NCBI GenBank assembly: GCA_031260775.1
Contig: JAISKW010000083.1
Span: forward strand, 1 to 27,306
Origin: Christensenellaceae bacterium
GTDB taxonomy: Bacteria; Bacillota; Clostridia; Christensenellales; DTU072
DNA length: 27,306 nucleotides
Direction: 5' to 3'
Of the stretch, positions 1 to 7,700 are shown in pieces. Position numbers and translations under genes: made by a program. The notes beneath the pieces were generated by a model that was given only the letters and a program-made list of their open reading frames with translations, did not search any database and was not told the origin of the DNA. Each line of letters begins with the position of its first letter. The stretch's first letter is position 1.

Positions 1-20
1 AAATGCAGATTCCTCTCCCT
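1..20 (+). repeat. Dispersed 20-bp direct repeat, copy 1
   Basis: Positions 1-20 match positions 308-327 at 19 of 20 bases: the first 15 (AAATGCAGATTCCTC) are identical, then one T/C difference, then CCCT. Copy 1 abuts the window edge, so the repeat unit may extend further left. Confidence 0.75.
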
Positions 21-31
21 GTTCTCGCGGC

Positions 32-58
32 ACGCTTCGCGTTGCATGCCCTTCGGGC
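32..58. repeat. Two adjacent mini-hairpins with TTC loops
   Basis: ACGC-TTC-GCGT (32-42) and GCCC-TTC-GGGC (48-58) are two perfect 4-bp stems with the same three-base loop, separated by five bases. Their similarity of design suggests a small repeated intergenic element rather than chance, but each stem alone is too short to prove anything. Confidence 0.4.
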
Positions 59-77
59 GCGCGCTCACTATTAAAGC

Positions 78-107
78 AAGGGGAGAGGACATCCTGTCCT
101 CCCCCTT
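78..107. repeat. Inverted repeat / hairpin with 3-base loop
   Basis: The left arm AAGGGGAGAGGACA (78-91) pairs with TGTCCTCCCCCTT (95-107) with one bulged A, leaving a TCC loop. No T-tract follows on either strand, so it is not an obvious terminator. The arms are purine-only against pyrimidine-rich, like the larger inverted repeat at 280-330. Confidence 0.6.
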
Positions 108-154
108 AGCATCCCTCTCTCTTTCATATTGTATTTCCCACTCCCCGAAAGAAT

Positions 155-197
155 CCACTAAAACAAAAGGAAAAGGGCGCAACAATCCGCGCCCTTT
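155..197 (-). terminator. Probable intrinsic terminator for the leftward SDR transcript
   Basis: A perfect 9-bp stem AAAGGGCGC (172-180) / GCGCCCTTT (189-197) encloses an 8-base loop. Read on the minus strand, the stem ends in GCGCCC and is followed by a T-rich run (TTTTCCTTTTGTTTT) down to about position 157. This is the layout of a Rho-independent terminator, located about 180 bases downstream of the SDR stop codon. On the plus strand the tail is poor in T. Confidence 0.65.
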
Positions 198-279
198 GTG
201 TATAACCCAAATATCCGTTCTAATTTCTTTTCGGAAAACATTCCCCCCGATAAGCTTTGCAAGAGGAGGGGGCGGGTTT

Positions 280-330
280 GGGAGGGGGAGGAGAATACGT
301 TTCTCTGAAATGCAGATTCCTCCCCCTCCC
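280..330. repeat. Inverted repeat of G/A-rich and C/T-rich arms
   Basis: GGGAGGGGGAGG (280-291) is the exact reverse complement of CCTCCCCCTCCC (319-330), and pairing extends by AAT/ATT next to the arms (294-296 with 316-318) with two unpaired bases on the left arm. The loop is about 19 bases. The right arm overlaps copy 2 of the dispersed 20-bp repeat. Confidence 0.7.
308..327 (+). repeat. Dispersed 20-bp direct repeat, copy 2
   Basis: Nineteen of 20 bases match positions 1-20. It begins AAATGCAGATTCCTC and runs into the C-rich arm of the inverted repeat and then into the 23-bp tandem duplication, so several repeat layers overlap here. Confidence 0.75.
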
Positions 331-368
331 CAAAGAACTCACATTCCCCTCCCCAAAGAACTCACATT
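323..368 (+). repeat. Exact 23-bp tandem duplication
   Basis: The unit begins CCCCTCCCCAAAG and ends AACTCACATT. It occurs at 323-345 and again, identical in all 23 bases, at 346-368, ending ten bases before the SDR stop codon region. Perfect identity suggests a recent slippage or a member of a repeat family. Confidence 0.9.
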
Positions 369-377
369 ATCAAAAAA

Positions 378-1160
378 CTAACCGTAAATACCTTTGATGA
401 TTATTTGAGCGAGGCTTTCGGGGAGGAGCTTTGACAGGAGCCTTAGGAGTTTATATTTTGCTCCGACCGTGACCGAAAGGGGCGGTTTTTTCTTATTTAA
501 GACTTTCAGGGCGGCTTCGGCGATACGGCGCGGAGGCATACCGGTTTGCTCGTCGTGTTCCATAACGGCGACGGAGCGGTTCACGCGGGCGGCATATTCG
601 GGCAGGGGTTCAATTTTTACGCGGTTTTTGGTGAAACCCGTCTTGATATCGCCGGGCATAATAGAGGTTAAGTGAACATTGAACGGCTCAACCTCGGCGG
701 CTATTGCCGCGGACAGCGAGTTAATTGCCGCTTTGGACGCCGAATAAAAGCTTTGGAAGGGAATTGAAAACACCGCCGCAAGGGAGCTGATATTGATTAT
801 TCTTCCGCCCTCCGTCTGCGCTCTCATATAAGGTAAAACAAGCTTTGAGAGGGAGAACGTTCCGAAGAAATTCACATCGAAGAGGTATTTAGCGTCCTTA
901 AGAGAGGTGCATTCGGTCGCGCCGCTAATGCCCATACCGGCGGCGTTCACGAGAGCGTCAATTCTTTCCTCGGCAATAAAAACACGGTTTACGGCGGCGG
1001 TAACCGCCGCTTCGTCGGTAACGTCGACGGAAATGCCCGTAACGCCCTGTGCCGAAACGCCGCTGCGCGAAAGCCCGTAAACCTTGTGCCCCGACGAGGC
1101 GAACAATTTTGCGCATTCATAGCCGATGCCCGACGACGCGCCCGAAACGATAATTACCAT
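378..1160 (-). CDS. SDR family NAD(P)-dependent oxidoreductase
   Basis: This 260-residue protein is a classical short-chain dehydrogenase/reductase. The N-terminal Rossmann motif is GASSGIG (residues 7-13), followed by NAAG (72-75), the Ser of the catalytic triad in NISS (123-126) and YSASK with Tyr139 and Lys143. The PGD segment after the active site and the length are normal for the family. It is cytosolic, with no signal peptide. The substrate cannot be read from the sequence; close relatives act on sugars, acyl or small carbonyl compounds. It is the last of five leftward genes, 49 bases after hisH, but carries its own promoter-like sequence (TTGAAC, 17 bases, GATAAT) ending 6 bases before the ATG. 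A Shine-Dalgarno site is weak or absent, so its mRNA may be leaderless. Transcription probably stops at the hairpin near 172-197. Confidence 0.9.
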   Translation of the reverse strand: MVIIVSGASSGIGYECAKLFASSGHKVYGLSRSGVSAQGVTGISVDVTDEAAVTAAVNRVFIAEERIDALVNAAGMGISGATECTSLKDAKYLFDVNFFGTFSLSKLVLPYMRAQTEGGRIINISSLAAVFSIPFQSFYSASKAAINSLSAAIAAEVEPFNVHLTSIMPGDIKTGFTKNRVKIEPLPEYAARVNRSVAVMEHDEQTGMPPRRIAEAALKVLNKKKPPLSVTVGAKYKLLRLLSKLLPESLAQIIIKGIYG

Positions 1161-1166
1161 GACTTT

Positions 1167-1195
1167 ATTATCTTCTTTTCCCGCCCGCCGTTCAA
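1167..1195 (-). promoter_or_regulatory. Candidate sigma-A promoter of the SDR gene, leaderless spacing
   Basis: On the minus strand, TTGAAC (1195-1190), a 17-base spacer and GATAAT (1172-1167) resemble the -35/-10 consensus. The -10 ends 6 bases before the ATG at 1160, so the predicted +1 falls on the start codon. It lies in the hisH-SDR gap with the -35 just upstream of it. Confidence 0.6.
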
Positions 1196-1209
1196 TATTT
1201 CGTTTATTA

Positions 1210-1797
1210 TCAAGCCAAAAATTTTCGCAGGATATTAAGCCCCGCCTCGCCGCTTTTTTCGGGGTGGAACTGCGTGCCCTGCGTTTTACCGTTCTTCGCG
1301 CTTGCGACGGTTTGTCCGCCGTAGTCGGTAAACGAAGTGATATATTTATCCTCCGTCACCGCGGCAAAGCTGTGGACGAAATATACAAACGCTCCGTCGC
1401 TGCCCGAAACTACGCTGTCTTCTGCGGTTACGGACAGTTTGTTCCAACCGATGTGCGGAATTTTAAGCCCCTCCGCTTTAATTTTTGTAACGCTTCCCGG
1501 GATTAAGCCCAAGCCTTTTGTAAGGGAAAACTCCTCGCTTTCCTCAAATAAAAGCTGCTCACCCAAGCAAATTCCGAGTAAATTATCCTTGTAATCGTTT
1601 TGTAAAAAACCAAAAAGACCGGAGTTTTTGAGCTTTGCCACACCGTCCGGGAAAGCTCCGACACCGGGTAAAATCAAGCGCGATAAACCTTCCGCATCGT
1701 CAGGGGTTTTAACAATTTTGTATTCCGCGCCGATGAAGCTTAAGGAGTTTTTAAGGCTGAACATATTCCCTAAGCCGTAATCTATTAGCCCTAACAT
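1210..1797 (-). CDS. hisH: Imidazole glycerol phosphate synthase, glutamine amidotransferase subunit
   Basis: At 195 residues this is a full-length HisH. It hydrolyses glutamine and channels ammonia to HisF to make imidazole glycerol phosphate and AICAR in histidine synthesis. The class I amidotransferase triad is visible: Cys77 in GICLGEQ, and His178 and Glu180 in QFHPEKSG. The IPHIGWN stretch (113-119) is typical of HisH rather than of other amidotransferases. The gene starts 3 bases after the stop of the PLC-like gene. No Shine-Dalgarno precedes the ATG; a TTGAAA/TGCAAT pair lies upstream inside the PLC-like gene, but the fit is modest. No hisF or other imidazole-branch gene is adjacent, which is unusual because hisH normally sits beside hisA/hisF. 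A HisH-like role in amidation of surface sugars is a less likely alternative. Confidence 0.92.
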   Translation of the reverse strand: MLGLIDYGLGNMFSLKNSLSFIGAEYKIVKTPDDAEGLSRLILPGVGAFPDGVAKLKNSGLFGFLQNDYKDNLLGICLGEQLLFEESEEFSLTKGLGLIPGSVTKIKAEGLKIPHIGWNKLSVTAEDSVVSGSDGAFVYFVHSFAAVTEDKYITSFTDYGGQTVASAKNGKTQGTQFHPEKSGEAGLNILRKFLA

Positions 1798-1800
1798 ATT

Positions 1801-3000
1801 TTATTGCATAAGAAGGAGGTTTAATTTTTCAACAAACTCCTGTTGTTTTTCTCCGTCAATATTGCCCTTTGCCGCGTTTAGCAAAACGCATCGCCCCGTT
1901 TGGAAGTAATCGTGAGTCATAAAATCGCCGGAGAATTCACGTACGTTCATAAGTACGTCCGGATTCCTTTCAAGGAAGTCATAAAACAGTGTAAGCTCGG
2001 AGCGGTCGTTGAGCATAAAGTCGTAGGGCGTGCGCCACGGCACCGCCTCGCCCGAGCGCGCGCGGTTTGTGGAAAAAGAAATCGGAGGAGCATCCGCCGC
2101 AGCTTCGTTCAACAACAGAAAACTATAATGGTCGTAAAGCCTTCGGGCACCCGCGGTGTCAATATAGTCGCTGAAGTTATATTCGCCTGACCAAGTGCCC
2201 AAATATTGCGTAAAGGGTACCGCTTCGGCGTAAAACGACGAACTAATAATCAGCCTTTTGCCGCTTTCGCGAAGCTCTTTCATCGTTGCGGTATTGGGGT
2301 TAGGGTCGGAAGCCAAAAAGACTAAAGAGGGGGTAAGATACTCGGTAAAGAGCGCGGAAACTTCCTTTTTTGCCTCTGCGCTTTTGACGTTGCCGGTGTC
2401 GAAACCGAGGATAATTATTTCGTCGGGGTAGAGCTGATTAAAAGCAATTACGTCCTCCAACACGTTTTTAAGGGAGTATTTCGCGACCGAAATTCCGCCG
2501 TGGCAGACGTAAACGATGCTGTCCGCGCCCTTAATTTTGCTAATAGGGTTTTCGCCGAAGCGCAAATCGAAGCTGCGTATGCCGTAAACCAACTGCGTAA
2601 AAATATCGTCCTCTTGGCAATTGAGCTTTTCAAGCGGAATTAATCCGAAAAGCCTTGTTTTCAAAGTGCCCGCGTTGTGCGATGCGGGGACAATGACGTC
2701 CTTGTATAAAACGTCGTCGGCAATGTAGCTTTGCCAACCCGCAAGCGCGTCCTGCGCCGCGCCGACTTCGCCGTCCGCAAAAGCCGTTTCGTTTTTTTCG
2801 TTAGTGTATTTGTCGGTGGCTAAGGGCGAGGCAAATACGTACAAAAGAAGAAGAATTACCGCAACCCCAAGAAACGACAGCGCGATTATACGGGTGAGCT
2901 TTTTAACCGTGTGGTTGTCGAACGAAAACGGCGCACGGTTGAACTCGTAGCGGAATCTTCCGCACGGAGCGGTGCCTTTTTTTGTTTTTACGGTTGCCAT
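1801..3000 (-). CDS. Membrane-anchored phosphatidylinositol-specific phospholipase C-like protein
   Basis: The 399-residue protein has a short basic cytoplasmic start, one transmembrane helix (about residues 38-57, IIALSFLGVAVILLLLYVFA) and an extracytoplasmic PI-PLC X-type domain. The family's two catalytic histidines are present: His108 in PASHNAGT and His167 in VCHGG, with the conserved GIRSFDLR between them (140-147) and a DEIIILGFD strand after. Bacterial members cleave phosphatidylinositol or glycosyl-PI without calcium, but the natural substrate here is unknown. The helix lacks a clear cleavage site, so the enzyme probably stays on the outer face of the membrane, unlike the secreted Bacillus and Listeria enzymes. 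It lies between recA and hisH, with its own good promoter 8 bases before the ATG and no Shine-Dalgarno. Confidence 0.8.
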   Translation of the reverse strand: MATVKTKKGTAPCGRFRYEFNRAPFSFDNHTVKKLTRIIALSFLGVAVILLLLYVFASPLATDKYTNEKNETAFADGEVGAAQDALAGWQSYIADDVLYKDVIVPASHNAGTLKTRLFGLIPLEKLNCQEDDIFTQLVYGIRSFDLRFGENPISKIKGADSIVYVCHGGISVAKYSLKNVLEDVIAFNQLYPDEIIILGFDTGNVKSAEAKKEVSALFTEYLTPSLVFLASDPNPNTATMKELRESGKRLIISSSFYAEAVPFTQYLGTWSGEYNFSDYIDTAGARRLYDHYSFLLLNEAAADAPPISFSTNRARSGEAVPWRTPYDFMLNDRSELTLFYDFLERNPDVLMNVREFSGDFMTHDYFQTGRCVLLNAAKGNIDGEKQQEFVEKLNLLLMQ

Positions 3001-3008
3001 ATCAGCAT

Positions 3009-3037
3009 ATTATCGAGCGTGAACAATCAGTGTGCAA
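3009..3037 (-). promoter_or_regulatory. Candidate sigma-A promoter of the PLC-like gene, near-leaderless spacing
   Basis: On the minus strand, TTGCAC (3037-3032), exactly 17 bases, and GATAAT (3014-3009) form a good vegetative promoter. The -10 ends 8 bases before the ATG at 3000, so the predicted +1 is on or one base before the start codon. It lies in the 65-base gap after recA. A short inverted repeat (GACAA/TTGTC at 3041-3055) sits just upstream of it. Confidence 0.65.
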
Positions 3038-3065
3038 TAATGACAACACAATTGTCCGCTCCCTA

Positions 3066-4145
3066 TTATTCGTCGTCGCTTTGGTCGGAAGGGGAGGGCG
3101 TCTGCGAATCCAAATCGTCATAAAACAATTTTTCGATTTCGTCGGTGATATCCGCGCGCGTTCCGAGAATTTCAAGGGCCTTTTCGCGACCCTGCGCGAG
3201 GCGTTCGCCTTTGAACGAGAAGAACGAACCGCTTTTTGTAATTAAGCCTTGCTCCAAACCGTAGTCGAAAAGCGAGGCGAGTGCGGACATACCTTGTCCG
3301 TAAATCATATCAACGACGGCGGTTTTGAAGGGGGGAGCGAACTTGTTTTTTACGACCTTTACGTAGGTTTTCGTGCCGACAATCGTGTCGCCCGCCTTGA
3401 TAGTTTCGCCTTTACGAACCTCCAAACGGAGAGCCGCCGCGTATTTTAACGCCTTGCCGCCGGTGGTTACGTCCTTAGGGCCGCCGTAAGCGGCAGGGCC
3501 GGCTTGAATGTTAGAACGCAATTGGTTGATGAAAACCACCGCCGTGTTCGTTTTGTTGATTGCGCCGGTCATTAAATGTATGCCTTTTTGAAGCATACGC
3601 GCATGTAAGCCGACCGTCGTGTCGGTGATTTCGCCGTACAGTTCGGTTGAGGGCACGAGAGCCGCGACGCTGTCTACGATAACAAGGTCAACGGCGGCGG
3701 ACTTAACAAGCTCGTTTACGATGTCTAAGCCCTCCTCGCCGCTGCTCGGCTGTGAGAGATACATTTTGTCGATGTCAACGCCCAAAGCCTTTGCGTATTG
3801 AGGGTTAATCGAATGCTCCGCGTCGATGTATGCGACAATGCCGCCGGCTTTTTGCGCCTGAGCTACGATTTGTAAGCAAAGCGTCGTCTTGCCCGAACCC
3901 TCGGGCCCGTATATTTCGGAGATTCTTCCTTTAGGAATTCCGCCGACTCCTATTGCTTTGTCAATAAGTAAACAGCCCGTTGAAATTACGGGGATATTCT
4001 CCAAAGCTTGCGCTCCCATAAGAATAAGAGAGCCTTTACCGAACTTCTTTTCAATGTTTTTTTGAACGAGGTCAACCCTCTCTCTCCTGTCCTGCTCGCT
4101 TGTGGGTTTGTCCTGAACGGGCGACGTAGTTTTTTCCTTTGCCAT
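3066..4145 (-). CDS. recA: Recombinase RecA
   Basis: The 359-residue protein is RecA, the ATP-dependent strand-exchange recombinase that also stimulates LexA self-cleavage. Visible landmarks are the Walker A loop GPEGSGKTT (80-88), YIDAEHS with the catalytic Glu, Walker B LVIVDSVAAL, and the DNA-binding loop region around NQLRSN and GGKALKY. The C-terminus is acidic (ending DDE), as usual. Two positions differ from the common pattern: GPEGSGKTT where most RecA proteins have GPESSGKTT, and STGCLLID where STGSLALD is typical. The gene starts 14 bases after the Rrf2 regulator's stop, with no Shine-Dalgarno and no clear promoter in the gap, so it is probably co-transcribed with that regulator. 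No recX follows. No good SOS box is visible directly upstream. Confidence 0.98.
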   Translation of the reverse strand: MAKEKTTSPVQDKPTSEQDRRERVDLVQKNIEKKFGKGSLILMGAQALENIPVISTGCLLIDKAIGVGGIPKGRISEIYGPEGSGKTTLCLQIVAQAQKAGGIVAYIDAEHSINPQYAKALGVDIDKMYLSQPSSGEEGLDIVNELVKSAAVDLVIVDSVAALVPSTELYGEITDTTVGLHARMLQKGIHLMTGAINKTNTAVVFINQLRSNIQAGPAAYGGPKDVTTGGKALKYAAALRLEVRKGETIKAGDTIVGTKTYVKVVKNKFAPPFKTAVVDMIYGQGMSALASLFDYGLEQGLITKSGSFFSFKGERLAQGREKALEILGTRADITDEIEKLFYDDLDSQTPSPSDQSDDE

Positions 4146-4159
4146 TTTGTTTATGTAAT

Positions 4160-4567
4160 TTATATGAAGAACATTGCTCCGCCGCCTGCGTTAAGGGCAT
4201 CCGAAACGGTTATTTTGGATAACGTATTTTCAATTGCCGCATCTAAGGGCGAAAAGACCGAAAGGTGCAGTTCCGCATCGAACACGCCGTTTTGCCCCTC
4301 CGTTTTTTCAAAAACCGAAGGCTCGGCAGCAAGCAGAATTTCGTAAATCGTAATCGCCTCTTCTTTTTTTGCAAGCTTGTAACCGCCGTCGCTGCCGCGC
4401 GTAGAAATGATAATACCTGCATTTCTAAGCAGCGTCAGTACCTGTTCTAAGTACACCTTTGAAACGTCGAGAGTGCAAGAAAGAGCGGCGGATGTCAGCC
4501 CCCGTTTTTCTTTCGCGATTGCGAGAATTATTTTTAATCCGTATCTTCCTTTTGTAGAGATTCTCAC
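4160..4567 (-). CDS. Rrf2 family transcriptional regulator
   Basis: I choose the GTG at 4567 because Rrf2 proteins begin with (M)RISTKGRYGL; the open frame extends 18 codons further upstream, but that part lacks family similarity. This gives 135 residues. The winged helix-turn-helix spans about residues 24-62, ending in the family motif RGSDGGYKLAK. Only one cysteine (Cys31) is present, within the DNA-binding domain, so the three-cysteine cluster that holds [2Fe-2S] in IscR/NsrR is missing; the protein may sense something else, as CymR does. It is the first gene of the leftward group and lies directly before recA, an uncommon pairing. A -10 hexamer ends 7 bases before the GTG and there is no Shine-Dalgarno, which supports a leaderless message and self-regulation at this promoter. 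Confidence 0.88.
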   Translation of the reverse strand: MRISTKGRYGLKIILAIAKEKRGLTSAALSCTLDVSKVYLEQVLTLLRNAGIIISTRGSDGGYKLAKKEEAITIYEILLAAEPSVFEKTEGQNGVFDAELHLSVFSPLDAAIENTLSKITVSDALNAGGGAMFFI

Positions 4568-4574
4568 GCATTGT

Positions 4575-4604
4575 ATTGTACTATGTTTTGTAGATTTATC
4601 GCAA
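4575..4604 (-). promoter_or_regulatory. Candidate promoter of the Rrf2-recA unit, leaderless spacing
   Basis: On the minus strand, TTGCGA (4604-4599), 18 bases and TACAAT (4580-4575) resemble a vegetative promoter. The -10 ends 7 bases before the GTG at 4567, so transcription should begin at about the start codon. This is the only promoter-like site I see upstream of recA. Confidence 0.55.
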
Positions 4605-4642
4605 CCCTCACTTCGGAACAAAATTTCGCCACAGTCTGCCCC

Positions 4643-4671
4643 TTTATTCGCGCGCTTATATTATATATAAT
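4643..4671 (+). promoter_or_regulatory. Candidate promoter of the giant surface protein gene
   Basis: A perfect TATAAT (4666-4671) sits in a strongly A+T-rich stretch, with a weak -35 (TTTATT, 4643-4648) at 17 bases. The predicted start would leave a leader of roughly 60 bases before the ATG at 4741. The divergent Rrf2 promoter is about 40 bases away, so the two could share control elements. Confidence 0.45.
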
Positions 4672-4740
4672 AATAAGGCATAGAACTTGTATAGGGGTGA
4701 ATTATCGCCTTTTTACAAAAAAAATGCCTCGCTTCAAGCA

Positions 4741-7700
4741 ATGAAGAAAGTAATTAAGCGCAATTTATTGGTAACCGTTGCGGTGTTCATCGCCGCAATA
4801 GCGGCCATGTTGGTGTTCGCACACGGAGCAAAAATCCTCAACCCCGACAACCCGTTTTTCGTATCGGAGGACGGCAAGGTAGCCCTTGCCGCCTTTCCGC
4901 CGGCTGTGTGGCAAACTCCCGACGCGGGGAATAGCGATATGTTTTTTCACACGTACAATGACGGAACCGTTCGGAACACGGAATTCAACCGTCATGGTGT
5001 GAAAGACAAGTATGCGGACATAGATCATAACGGGCAGTATACTTCCGCGGACGCCGGATATTATGCCGATTGGGGCTTGACAATGCTAAGGCGCAACTCG
5101 GCTGCGGGAGCGTTCACGGGGCTGCAGTTTAATAATAATACCCTTTCGGCAGCGGGAATCGGAGACGGAATTACGCCCGTTGCGCAGAGCGGTACGGTTC
5201 CGAGTTATACCGGCGTTGGAGATACGCGAGCATTGTACGATTACGTAGTCAAGTCAACGGGAACCGCAACGTCATACAACGCTACGGCAAAAGGAGCGGT
5301 TACATATCAGAAGGCGGGAGGCGGAAGCATCACGGCGGTTTCGCGCATCGGGCTTGTCGAGGACGAGGATTTCGGTTTGGCGAACAATGATCTGACCAGT
5401 CTTAACGGCGCGGAATACTACGGTTTTAACGGGATTTTTACGGCGTTAATGCTCCCTCTTAGGTTGGGAATAGGCTCTGCGGCAACCGAAGGAGGCAACG
5501 CAAACATTCCGAGTTCATTGGCTTTGTCTACGGTCAAAATACCCGCTTCGTACAATATAAGCATTACTAACGGGGGAGGAGCCCCGTTCACCGTAAGCTA
5601 CGGGATGAGGTGGTATCTTTTGGACGGGCCAACAGTCCGTTCCACAAGCTCGAATATAACGAATATTGCGGCGGGGAGGACGGTCGGCGCGGGGAGCACG
5701 GCTACGTTTAACGCCGACTGCATTCTGTTGCCGTTCTTTCAAGGAATAAACGACCCTCACGGATATTTAGAGGTTTTTTATGTTATTACGGGCGCATCGG
5801 GCATCAGCGCGACGATAAACTCAACCGACGTAATGGTCGATTTAGACCTGTCGGGGGACACTGCGGAGTCGAAAATCGGCGTACGGTTTGACAATTTTTC
5901 CGGGACGAACTCGGTATACGCCACACCGCTAAGGAACCAAGCTCCGAGCGAACCGACGGGTTTCACCGGCGCGCCCGGCGCGAAAATAACGGTGTCGGGC
6001 ATAAACCGTGCGGATTCTACGGTATACAGCTACGGCGACCAAACGGTTTTATCAACGCCGGACGGGGTGGGGAGTAAAATGTACGTCAAGTACGGGGATA
6101 CAATCAGGATAGCCCTGCCCTTGGCGACTAAAGGAACGGGGAATTTAACGTCTTTTGCATTAACCGTATCCCGAAATCCCGCGGACGAATTTTTCAAGAG
6201 CTTGGCGTATGCCAATTTCTCAACGATTTTCGACTATCAAAACATCGTAAGCAATTATTCTTGGGGGGGAACCGGGGGAAGTGCCGTCCAATCGCCGCTT
6301 TTAACGCAAAATTTACTAAGGCAATATCCCGGAGGAGAGACGGAACTTTATAGGACGGAGAACTCGGGTATGAACAGCGGGTATAACTCCGTGTATGTGC
6401 CTACCGATTATGCCGCTTTGTTGAGCCCGGTTATGTATAATGCGTTCGGAGGAACCGACTCCTCGGACTGGGGAGGGGATTTGGGCATAGAAATTTCGAA
6501 CGAATTAAGAGCCCCCGTCAGTAAGATTTCGGAGGGTTTAATTTTTGAAGAAGGAAGCTATGCCGTTTGGGCGTATGCGGACTTTACCGTTAACGGAACG
6601 TTCGGTTCCGCGATTACCTCTGAAAACCGAAACGCATTTACGATAAACGCTTTTATGCCGAGGGGGTATGAGGGAGGCACGCTCATCGGAGGAAACAACC
6701 AATTGACGCCGTCAAAGGCGTCCGTGCCGCCGATGTATTTCATATTAGACAACGACGCGCCGCCCGTGCCGGTTATTTCGCAAACGAGCGATTTAGGCAG
6801 CAAAATTCTTTCGGGGAAATGGTATGTCGATAAGGCGTGCCCCGAAATTGTTTTGGACGGTTACTCGGTGGGCAAGTCCTCGATAAACTATCTTTCGAGC
6901 GAAAAGGTTTATGCTTTTGTAAGCGTAGCGGACGCGTCGAGGATCGAACTCCAAGAGGATTTTAACCTTGCGACGGACACAAAGGTAATCGTTTCAAACG
7001 AAGTGAATACGATGAAGCAGTTTATAGGGAATTTAACCTATAACAGCTCGAGCGATGAGCGGTTGTTCGAAAACAGAGGAGCGAACAGTACGGGGGAGGC
7101 TACTTCTATGCCGAACGTACTGTCAATGAATCCCGTGCCCTCGTACAGCGACGCTTCCGAAACGTATAACAATAAATACAGCTCGACGCGGGGCGGTACG
7201 TACTCGGTATTTTTATATGCCGTTGACGAGGTCGGCAATTACTCGGTGGCAAAGTATACGGGAGATACGGGAGGCTTAGGGAATTGGAAGGTCGACGCAG
7301 CCACATACACGTTCGATTTACGGGTGCAGATGAACTCCGAAAACATCTATGCGGGGACCGACGAGGAGAACCGAATAGTGCGTCTTGAAAACGACTATGC
7401 CGGCAATTTTGAGTTTTACGTAATAACCGGCAACTATTTCAGCGGAGATACTTGTACGTTATCGATGCAGACATTGGCAAGCTATCCGCAATTTCAAAAC
7501 TTTTCGGCGGGAGGAGGACAAGGGAGCGTTTATCAAAGCGCGACTGCCGGCGCAAAGAGAGGCGAAAAGGTTTGCATAAGGTTCGCTTTGACGACAAATA
7601 CACTAACCGATACGTCGTTCTATGCGACAATAGGGGATTCGGCAACACCCTCATCGTTTATGAAGTGGGGGTTGAGCGGAATTTACAGCGAGAGGTTAGC

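Larger units (their letters stand above)
1..377. other. Non-coding left-edge region rich in hairpins and repeats
   Basis: No convincing gene is present in these 377 bases. The region holds two tiny hairpins with TTC loops (ACGC/GCGT at 32-42 and GCCC/GGGC at 48-58), a longer purine/pyrimidine hairpin at 78-107, a GC-rich hairpin with a T-rich tail on the minus strand (155-197), an inverted repeat of G/A-rich and C/T-rich arms (280-330), a 23-bp tandem duplication (323-368) and two copies of a 20-bp motif (1-20 and 308-327). An open frame across 46-381 on the plus strand exists, but its product is low-complexity and built from the repeats, so I do not call it. The strong strand asymmetry (C-rich/G-rich runs) differs from the flanking coding DNA. 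Confidence 0.7.

Noticed and set aside
1..377. CRISPR array in the repeated left-edge region
   Set aside because: The tandem unit has only two abutting copies with no spacers, and no cas gene is present.
46..381. 111-codon open frame on the plus strand at the left edge
   Set aside because: It runs through the hairpins and the tandem repeat, has a low-complexity product with Pro/Gly/Arg runs, has no ribosome site, and resembles no family.
4568..4621. Upstream extension of the Rrf2 regulator by 18 codons
   Set aside because: The family N-terminus begins exactly at the GTG at 4567, and the extension covers the promoter-like sequence.
4724..4744. Six-codon mini-ORF (MPRFKQ) whose TGA overlaps the giant gene's ATG
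   Set aside because: The ATGA overlap could suggest translational coupling, but the mini-ORF has no ribosome site and its length is within chance.
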